In this document: positions 36,009 through 42,090 of the stretch, one piece after another
Layout: the number at the start of each line of letters is the position of its first letter
How positions within the stretch are numbered: position 1 is the first letter of the stretch
Assembly: GCA_019186985.1 (NCBI GenBank)
Contig: JABARQ010000037.1
Span: forward strand, 1-64,000
From: Prosthecobacter sp.
Lineage (GTDB): Bacteria > Verrucomicrobiota > Verrucomicrobiia > Verrucomicrobiales > Verrucomicrobiaceae
DNA length: 64,000 nucleotides
Reading direction: 5' to 3'
Program-made: the position numbers and the translations under genes
Notes under the pieces: generated by a model
Seen by the model: only the letters and a program-made list of their open reading frames with translations
Databases searched by the model: none
Told to the model about the DNA's origin: nothing

Positions 36009-36700
36009 GCCTGCCTCCTCAATTCCTGATTAGTCGAAGGTTAAGGATAACGGATTTGCGTTAATATTAGATTACCATTTTCACCGTCGCGTAAGCTTTT
36101 GTTTTTGATTGGTTTTGCATCAAGAGGTCGTCCTGTTTCGGTTTTGCGAAAAGCACTCCCGCGAACGCAAAACATGCGTGCCCACTGCCGGAGGAACGGG
36201 CGGGCAGTCACAGGGAGGTCTCCAAAGGAGGGTGCCCTTTAGGGACAGCCTTTGGATGCCCTTGACGGACCGAACGTCCGCGAGGCATCAAAGCCGCCTG
36301 ATTCTGAGGGCGGCGCACTTCACGCGCTGACTAGCGCGGTGTTGTTTGGCACGGAGGCGGTAGCGGCGTAGTCCCAGGGAACCGGAGCGAAGCCGATGCC
36401 GCCTTGGTGCGCAAAGGTGGAGGAACTGGCAGGGTTCACGCAAAGACGCGGGTCGGCTCTTTGCCGACATTGAGCGGCTTTGTGGGAACGGTGCCAGGCG
36501 GCAGGATAAAACCACGAGCGCAGCCAATGACAGCGTTTTGGGAACGCAGAGGAGAATCGCTGTCAGGCTGCCTGATCGGTGGACGGGGAGCAAGCTGGCC
36601 ATTGGGACGGATGCGCCGCGAGTGACACAGGAGGGAAAGCGGGCGCAGTCACGCCGCAAGGCTTCGGCCCAAAGGCGGGATTGCTCACGGCGGGTGGTGC
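36009..36700. other. Gene-free structured stretch upstream of repeat copy A
   Basis: No credible coding frame. It holds several hairpins, e.g. TCCAAAGG (36221-36228) with CCTTTGGA (36249-36256). The block AGCAAGCTGGCC near 36589 recurs at 39784 upstream of repeat copy B, so the repeated unit is longer than the 80-bp core. Confidence 0.5.
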
Positions 36701-36780
36701 GGAGCCGAGGGCGTTACGGGACACCTCCCGTTAGAAAGGGTAGCGCCCCACGCAGTAGGCGCGAGGGAAAGGCTTTTCCC
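36701..36780 (+). repeat. Three-hairpin dispersed repeat, copy A
   Basis: 80 bp from GGAGCCGAGG to CTTTTCCC. Three predicted hairpins in order: ACGGGA-cacc-TCCCGT, GCGCC-10 nt-GGCGC, GGGAAA-ggct-TTTCCC. It ends 78 bp before the RloC-like ATPase gene. Confidence 0.8.
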
Positions 36781-36858
36781 TGCGAATGAATCAGGCGCCC
36801 CCTTTACTGTGCCAAAAAAGAATGCAAAGCTGAGCCTCCATTATAAGAAAGTTGCATC

Positions 36859-39168
36859 ATGATCCGCAAAATCATCTCAATCAAGAATGTCGGTCGATTT
36901 GAAAACTGTGCATGGCGCGGCGGTGCTCAATTTGAATCCATGGGGCTGATTTACGCAGAGAATGGACGTGGGAAAAGCACCTTCTGTGACGTTTTGCGTT
37001 CGCTGCAAACTGGCAGCGGCGATATTATATTGGGACGCAAACGCCTTGGTGCGACTGGTGATTCTGAGGTCGTAATTCTTGCGGATGGCAATGCTAAACT
37101 CACTTTCAAAGCTGGTTCTTGGAACTCAACAAAAACCGAAATTGCAATTTTCGATTCACGTTTCGTGCACGAAAACGTGTATGCCGGTGACAGCATCGAC
37201 CACGATCACAAAAAGAATTTGTACCGCATCATTGTGGGCGAAGCAGGAGTAAAGCTTGCTGAAAAAGTTGATGCCCTTGATATAAAGGCGCGAGACTCAA
37301 GTAAAGACGCGAAGAATAAGCTGGACCTGCTTACGGCCAAGCTGCCTGTGGGGACGAACCTGAAAGCATTCGAAAAGATTGCGGCAGACCAGACCATCAA
37401 ACAGAAAATTGCAACGAAAGAAGAAGAGCTAAAGAATGCCGAACTTGCGGCAAAGAAATCGTCGGAAATCAAAACAAAGGGGCAGCTCGTGGAACTCACG
37501 CTGCCTACATTCCCCAACAATTTTGAATCCTTGCTGGCGGAAAAGCTGCCAGCTTTGGCGGAGCAAGCAGAGAAGTCCCTGCGCGAACATTTAGCAAACC
37601 ACACGCACAATGCGACTGAAACATGGTTGTCCGAAGGTCTGGCATATCAGAAAGACGAATCATGTCCGTTTTGCGGTCAAAGCACCACTGGTCTACCTCT
37701 TATCTCCGCTTATCAGGCATACTTTGATGCTGCCTACCAGACCCTTAAGGATAAGCTGTCTGATACACAAAAAAGCGTGGAAGCTAACTTTGGCGAAAAA
37801 ATCGCTTTGGCAGCGCAGAAGACCCTGGGGGACAATTCAACGCTTGGCGAGTTTTGGAGACAGCTTGGCATTGGTGCACAAGTTGCGATACCTGACCTTA
37901 GCTCGTATGCCTCTATTCTCACTGAGCTACGCAATCGTTCCGTTGAATTGCTGCGCCTGAAAATAGCAGCTCCGCTTGAGGCCACGCCTCTGTCTCAGGA
38001 ATACAAAAGCGCGCTGGCGTCTTTTGAAAAACTGGAAACTGACCGAAAAAGCTACAACAGCGCCTTGAAGGAATTCAACAAGGAGATTGCTGATTACAAG
38101 GCAAAACAGGGCGCTGTCGAATTGTCGAAATTGAAATCTGAACTGGCTGAATTGAAGCTGATTGAATTGCGGCATACCACACCAATCATCGACGCGATAA
38201 ACGCGTGGAAGGCAGCGGAGAAGGAGAAGACGCGCCTCAATGATGAAAAAAGCACCGCGAAGACCGATTTGGACACGCATGGCGCAACAGTTTTATCGGT
38301 GCATGAGAAGCGCATCAACGACCTTCTGAAGATGTTCGCAGCCGGTTTTAGAATCAGCGGAACCGAGCGTAGCTACGCAGGAGGAAAGCCGAGTTCTAAC
38401 TACAAACTTCAGATCAACAATGTGGACGTTGAACTGGGCGATGAAAACACCCCGAAAAGCTCTCCCTCTTTTGGGAACACGCTGAGCGCTGGAGATCGAA
38501 GCACTCTGGCCTTGGCTCTGTTTATCGCGCAGCTTGAACGTGATCCGAATCTCAAAGACAAAATTGTTGTTTTTGATGATCCGTTCACAAGCCAAGACCG
38601 TTCTCGGAGAACCGCAACCCAGACACTTATTTGCACCCTTGCAAAGCAGGTTCGGCAAGTGCTGGTGTTATCACATGACCCGCATTTTTTACGCACCGTT
38701 TGGGATTCATACAAAGGCGGTGCCGGTGCCAAATGCTTTCAGTTTACCCGGATGGCTAATGGGACGAGTGTCAGCGAATGGGAAATTGAAAAAGAAACGG
38801 CGGGGGAATATGTCAAAAAACATCGGGTCTTGTGGGATTTCCGATACAATTCATCAGTTTCGACAGCTTCAGCACGAGAAGTCGCGCAAACAATTCGCCC
38901 TGTGCTTGAAGAGTACCTAAAGCTGAAACTTCCTCACTGTTTTGGGGACAATGAATGGCTGGGCGACTTCATCGGAAAAATCAGAAACGCTGCAAATACA
39001 GACCCTCTCGATGCTGCAAAAGTGGTGCTTCCGAAAATCGAGCAGATCAATGAATACAGCAAAAGGTACCATCACCGTTCAAATCCGTCGGCGGACACAG
39101 AACTTGTGGATGACACTGAATTGCTAACATTTGTTGATCTCACTTTAGAGGTGGTAGGCGGCTTTTAG
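36859..39168 (+). CDS. RloC/AAA_13-type ABC ATPase with CxxC hook, candidate anticodon nuclease
   Basis: 769 residues. Walker A in AENGRGKSTF (Gly36-Thr41), coiled coil, then a CPFCGQ zinc-hook motif (Cys269, Cys272), a second coiled coil, the ABC signature LSAGDRST (542-549), Walker B VVFDDPF (Asp573, Asp574) and an H-loop LSHDPHF. This is the Rad50-like layout that separates RloC from PrrC. The C-terminal tail contains IRPVLEEYLKLKLP with Arg680 and Glu684 spaced as in the PrrC/RloC Arg-x3-Glu...His triad, and His738/739 may complete it. RloC cuts tRNA anticodon loops after phage DNA damage. The ATPase call is firm; the nuclease call is inference. Confidence 0.75.
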   Translation: MIRKIISIKNVGRFENCAWRGGAQFESMGLIYAENGRGKSTFCDVLRSLQTGSGDIILGRKRLGATGDSEVVILADGNAKLTFKAGSWNSTKTEIAIFDSRFVHENVYAGDSIDHDHKKNLYRIIVGEAGVKLAEKVDALDIKARDSSKDAKNKLDLLTAKLPVGTNLKAFEKIAADQTIKQKIATKEEELKNAELAAKKSSEIKTKGQLVELTLPTFPNNFESLLAEKLPALAEQAEKSLREHLANHTHNATETWLSEGLAYQKDESCPFCGQSTTGLPLISAYQAYFDAAYQTLKDKLSDTQKSVEANFGEKIALAAQKTLGDNSTLGEFWRQLGIGAQVAIPDLSSYASILTELRNRSVELLRLKIAAPLEATPLSQEYKSALASFEKLETDRKSYNSALKEFNKEIADYKAKQGAVELSKLKSELAELKLIELRHTTPIIDAINAWKAAEKEKTRLNDEKSTAKTDLDTHGATVLSVHEKRINDLLKMFAAGFRISGTERSYAGGKPSSNYKLQINNVDVELGDENTPKSSPSFGNTLSAGDRSTLALALFIAQLERDPNLKDKIVVFDDPFTSQDRSRRTATQTLICTLAKQVRQVLVLSHDPHFLRTVWDSYKGGAGAKCFQFTRMANGTSVSEWEIEKETAGEYVKKHRVLWDFRYNSSVSTASAREVAQTIRPVLEEYLKLKLPHCFGDNEWLGDFIGKIRNAANTDPLDAAKVVLPKIEQINEYSKRYHHRSNPSADTELVDDTELLTFVDLTLEVVGGF

Positions 39169-39183
39169 TCGCGCCCTGCGAAG

Positions 39184-39212
39184 TTGGCGGGGAAAGCATC
39201 TTTCCCCGCCAA
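39184..39212. terminator. Bidirectional terminator hairpin
   Basis: Perfect 12-bp stem TTGGCGGGGAAA / TTTCCCCGCCAA with a 5-base loop, between the convergent ATPase gene and the small gene at 39216. Confidence 0.75.
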
Positions 39213-39215
39213 TAA

Positions 39216-39479
39216 TCATTCGACATTGTATTCATCATCAAGATTGTGCGCCACCTCCGTGACGTAGTATTCGAGGCGGTTCACAAAGCGACATCCGTTG
39301 ATAATAACGGCATCGCCTGAATCTGGGCAATCAACCAGTGTCCAGATTTTATTGGGGGCCTGCGTCTTGAGGAATTCCCAATCGTCGTGCGTGTCGAAGG
39401 CAATGTGGTCAGTGCCCGGTTTGGTGATGGGCTTGAACTGTTCGAACCACGCACCGTAATCGAGTTGAATGAACGCCAT
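39216..39479 (-). CDS. Small hypothetical protein
   Basis: 87 residues from ATG 39479, which has a good ribosome site (GGAG, 7 bp upstream); the longer frame adds an unsupported basic leader. The sequence starts MAFIQLDYGAWFEQFKPITK and ends acidic (AHNLDDEYNVE). It contains IWTLVDCPDSGDAVIINGCR and looks like a compact alpha/beta protein. Small proteins of this style are frequent accessory genes on plasmids beside DUF6876 genes, as here. Function unknown. Confidence 0.65.
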   Translation of the reverse strand: MAFIQLDYGAWFEQFKPITKPGTDHIAFDTHDDWEFLKTQAPNKIWTLVDCPDSGDAVIINGCRFVNRLEYYVTEVAHNLDDEYNVE

Positions 39480-39782
39480 AGTCTGTCTCCTTTCAGTGTT
39501 GAGGCTGCGCCTTTCGCTGCCTGATGGCCTAATCAAAAAGGCCCCATGAGGCGGGACGGAGTGAACCGATCACAGCGGAGAATTGGGGGAGACCTTCAGG
39601 GGGAGCCTATTGTCCGCTTGAACGGCCTGGCTGGGACTTTAGCGATGCCATAACATGCACGCTTGCGCAGGCGTTGACACTGGAGACGCCGCTTGTCGTT
39701 TCAAACGAAGACGTGCTGGGCAGTGAGCTTGAAGCGCAGCGAAAAGAGAAACTGCCGGGCAACCACTTCGGGAGGATTGGGA

Positions 39783-39840
39783 AAGCAAGCTGGCCGTTGG
39801 AAAGGTAAAGCTGCAGGCCCGTCCAACGGTGGGCTTGCTT
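39783..39840. other. Long stem-loop within the 39480-40001 intergenic stretch
   Basis: AAGCAAGC (39783-39790) pairs with GCTTGCTT (39833-39840), and CCGTTGGA (39794-39801) with TCCAACGG (39822-39829), separated by a symmetric TGG/TGG internal loop: 16 paired bases. The rest of the gap holds repeat copy B and nothing else I can name. The strength suggests a structured RNA or transcription barrier. Confidence 0.55.
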
Positions 39841-39857
39841 GTGCGGCGGGCTGGCGC

Positions 39858-39937
39858 GGAGCCGAGGGCGTTACGGGACACCTCCCGTTAGAATGGGTAG
39901 CGCCGCACGCAGTAGGCGCGAGGGAAAGGCTTTTCCC
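39858..39937 (+). repeat. Three-hairpin dispersed repeat, copy B
   Basis: 80 bp, differing from copy A at only a few positions (AATGGG for AAAGGG, GCCGC for GCCCC). Same orientation. It lies just past the end of the DUF6876 gene. Confidence 0.8.
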
Positions 39938-39961
39938 ACCAAATGCAGGTATTCAGAAAAG

Positions 39962-39995
39962 ATACCCCACTCCGGTTGATACCGGAGGGGGGTAT
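39962..39995. terminator. Hairpin downstream of the DUF6876 gene
   Basis: ATACCCC-A-CTCCGG, 6-base loop, CCGGAG-G-GGGGTAT: 13 pairs with one mismatch, ending 7 bp from the stop codon at 40002. No U-run, so termination strength is unclear. It shares the ATACCCC/GGGGTAT motif found upstream of the P4-type integrase. Confidence 0.45.
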
Positions 39996-40001
39996 GCCGA
40001 G

Positions 40002-40364
40002 CTAATACTCGCTCGGCAGCATCATCACGCTGTTCGTGAAGTAGAGGGAGATTTCATCCAGTGGGAAATCGGTGTATTCGATTTCCTTGGAGAAGACGAT
40101 TCGGCCATTGCCATCGTCGCAAGACAGCGTGGCGGTATGGTCAGTATTGACCTTGAGACGCCACGTCTGAAACTCTTCGGCGGTGACGGCTGGGATTGAT
40201 TGAGCGAAAGCGATCTCATCAACCAGCCAGTAGGCACCGCCTGCCTCAGCGACGTGGTGAACACCATCGGTGTAAAGCACATTGCGTGCGAGGCCGTGGC
40301 GATACCACTGGTCGGTTCCGGTGAACTGGCGAAGGTCGGCTTTGCTGAGTGTGTTCTGTGTCAT
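40002..40364 (-). CDS. DUF6876-family protein
   Basis: 120 residues with ribosome site GGAG before ATG 40364. Blocks that I associate with DUF6876: LRQFTGTDQWYRHGL, YTDGVHHVAEAGGAYWLVDE, FQTWRLKV, LSCDDGNGR, IEYTDFPLDEISLYF and the terminal LPSEY. The family is common on plasmids and integrative elements across phyla and has no assigned function. It pairs loosely with the 87-residue gene at 39216 (same strand, separated by repeat copy B). Confidence 0.75.
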   Translation of the reverse strand: MTQNTLSKADLRQFTGTDQWYRHGLARNVLYTDGVHHVAEAGGAYWLVDEIAFAQSIPAVTAEEFQTWRLKVNTDHTATLSCDDGNGRIVFSKEIEYTDFPLDEISLYFTNSVMMLPSEY

Positions 40365-40601
40365 GTTGGTCTCCTAGTGTTGTTGATGCCCCGTTGCGGG
40401 ACAGCGGTTCAAGGAGCTGGGGTCATGAGGCTGGCGGTCATGCCCCGAACACGGGAGCGCAGCGAATGGAGCGGGCACGGGGTTGACGGCCAGACGGCCC
40501 CAGCCAAAAACGCGTCCCAATCCGCAGGGGCGAACAACAAGGAGCCGCACAGAATGCACGGTGCCGAACCGGAGCGTCACCGGATCAAGGTCAGGAGCCA
40601 C

Positions 40602-40676
40602 CGAGGGCGTTACGGGACACCTCCCGTTGGAATGGGTAGCGCCCCACGCAGTAGGCGCGAGGGAAAGGCTTTTCCC
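40602..40676 (+). repeat. Three-hairpin dispersed repeat, copy C
   Basis: 75 bp matching copies A and B from CGAGGGCGTTACGGG to CTTTTCCC, with all three hairpins intact. It lies upstream of the Abi gene and its RNA. Confidence 0.8.
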
Positions 40677-40839
40677 ACCAAAAAAACTATGGTAAAAACC
40701 AGATTCTCCCGTCATTTGGAAGCAAAGCAGGCATGACCAACACATTGATTAATAAACCCCAGCACTCTCCGTTTTCGCCTATGGCGAACCGCTGTAAGCC
40801 TTGCGCAACCGTTCGCAGCCAGTAACGCGGAGAAGAACC

Positions 40840-40893
40840 ATGAATATTCATCCTTTGGAAAGGCTTGACATCCGCTCCCTTGTCATGCAGAAT
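40840..40893 (+). promoter_or_regulatory. Promoter and palindrome upstream of the Abi locus
   Basis: Perfect -35 TTGACA (40865-40870), 17-bp spacer, -10 CAGAAT (40888-40893). A perfect 12-bp palindrome ATGAATATTCAT (40840-40851) lies 13 bp upstream of the -35 box and could bind a regulator. Predicted transcription start is near 40900. Confidence 0.6.
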
Positions 40894-40899
40894 ATTTAC

Positions 40900-40951
40900 A
40901 TCAAACCCGCCGCGCCTCTGCTTGCATGCGTAATTCGGCGGGTCTTTTTTT
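40900..40951 (+). ncRNA. Predicted ~50-nt hairpin RNA, candidate Abi-associated antitoxin/guide-like RNA
   Basis: From the predicted start near 40900 to the U-run there is only one structure: ACCCGCCG (40905-40912) pairs with CGGCGGGT (40936-40943), followed by CTTTTTTT. The 23-base loop contains the palindrome GCATGC. Transcript and terminator are almost the same object, so the dominant product should be a tiny stable RNA, with read-through into the Abi gene 38 bp later. The promoter and terminator are seen; the RNA's role is inferred. Confidence 0.55.
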
Positions 40952-40988
40952 GTCTGCGTTCAGGCAAAAGGTCGGAAGGAGGCCAGCC

Positions 40989-41963
40989 ATGATCTACGCA
41001 AAGCCCCCACTGACGCTAGACCAGCAGGCCGATCAATTGATGAATCGAGGGCTGGTCGCCAATCGTGATGAACTCATCAGCCGTCTCAAAGTGGTCAACT
41101 ATTACCGTTTGAGCGGATACCTGCATCCCTACCGGCAGCGAGATGCCGCAGGAAACCTGACAGACCAATTCAAACCTGGAAGCAACCTCACCGAGGTGTG
41201 GCGGCGCTACAATTTTGACCGCCGTTTGCGGATCATCTTGCTGGACGCCATTGAACGCATTGAAGTAGCGGTGCGAAGCCGTTTTGTTTACCACTTTGTG
41301 CAGGTTCATGGGCCATTCGGGCATTTGGATTCCGGCAATCTTCCGGGGTTCAAAAGGCGTCCCTGGTGGAAACGATGCTTGCGCAATGCGAAGCTGTTGA
41401 TTCGCCTCAAAGGCATTGAGCGCGAAGATCACTGCATATGGCTGGCAAAGCTCCTCAACGAAAAACGGAGAGCCAGCGATACGTTCGTCAAGCACTTCGA
41501 CGCGAAATACGGCGCGAAGCATGAGCATCTGCCGCTTTGGATGGCCTGTGAACTGATGACCTGCGAGACAGCGATGCAACTGGCCTACAATGTTTCTCCC
41601 GACATTGTGAAAAAAGCAGCGGCAGACTTTGGATTTCCAGACCAACAACTGCTTTCATGGACGAAGGCTATTTTCACTCTGCGCAATACTTGTGCGCATC
41701 ATGGACGGGTTTGGAACCGGGTGTTCGGGGTAAAGCCTTCCATTCCCGGCAAAAACAAAAATCCTCAATGGCATATCCAGCCTGGCTTTGCACCCGACCG
41801 AGTGGGGCTCATGTTGACGGTCTGCCATTTTTGGCTTGGAAAGATTAGCGATACCACTCAATGGAAAAATCGTCTGTTTGACCTCTTCAGCGAATACCCT
41901 GAGATCCCTGTCGCTGAAATGGGTTTGCCCATCGACTGGCAAATCCACCTTCTTTGGAGATAA
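40989..41963 (+). CDS. Abi_2 family (AbiD/AbiF-like) HEPN protein
   Basis: 324 residues with strong ribosome site GGAAGGAGG before ATG 40989. The N-terminal block VVNYYRLSGYLHPYR (35-49) and central FDRRLRIILLDAIERIEVAVR are Abi_2 family hallmarks. LRNTCAHHGRVWN contains the HEPN ribonuclease signature Arg232-Asn233-x3-His237. Abi_2 proteins cause abortive infection, presumably by RNA cleavage, and recent work pairs AbiF-type proteins with a small upstream RNA. Such an RNA is predicted here at 40900-40951. It sits between repeat copies C and D as a self-contained module. Confidence 0.85.
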   Translation: MIYAKPPLTLDQQADQLMNRGLVANRDELISRLKVVNYYRLSGYLHPYRQRDAAGNLTDQFKPGSNLTEVWRRYNFDRRLRIILLDAIERIEVAVRSRFVYHFVQVHGPFGHLDSGNLPGFKRRPWWKRCLRNAKLLIRLKGIEREDHCIWLAKLLNEKRRASDTFVKHFDAKYGAKHEHLPLWMACELMTCETAMQLAYNVSPDIVKKAAADFGFPDQQLLSWTKAIFTLRNTCAHHGRVWNRVFGVKPSIPGKNKNPQWHIQPGFAPDRVGLMLTVCHFWLGKISDTTQWKNRLFDLFSEYPEIPVAEMGLPIDWQIHLLWR

Positions 41964-41992
41964 CCAAGCATGAAGCTCCATGTTGAACAACG

Positions 41993-42029
41993 TGCCCCAC
42001 GCAGTAGGCGCTAGGGAAAGCCTTTTCCC
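41993..42029 (+). repeat. Dispersed repeat, partial copy D
   Basis: 37 bp corresponding to the last two hairpins of copies A-C (TGCCCCACGCAGTAGGCGC, then GGGAAAGCCTTTTCCC). The third stem shows a compensatory-looking change (GGCT to GCCT in the loop region). It ends 61 bp before the methyltransferase ATG. Confidence 0.7.
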
Positions 42030-42090
42030 TGGCGCGATATTCTGCTAAACAGGCCAAACAACCTCACTCAAATTTGGTACACTCCCCCTC

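Noticed and set aside
36109..36330. Small open frames in the 36.0-36.8 kb stretch
   Set aside because: Mutually overlapping frames with no ribosome site and Arg-rich composition; the DNA is hairpin- and repeat-rich instead.
36701..42029. Integron cassette array (repeats as attC sites)
   Set aside because: No IntI-type integrase, the repeats lack the canonical attC end motifs, and the genes between them are in both orientations and multi-gene.
36701..42029. CRISPR array
   Set aside because: Only four copies separated by 0.7-3 kb of genes; no spacers of uniform size and no cas genes.
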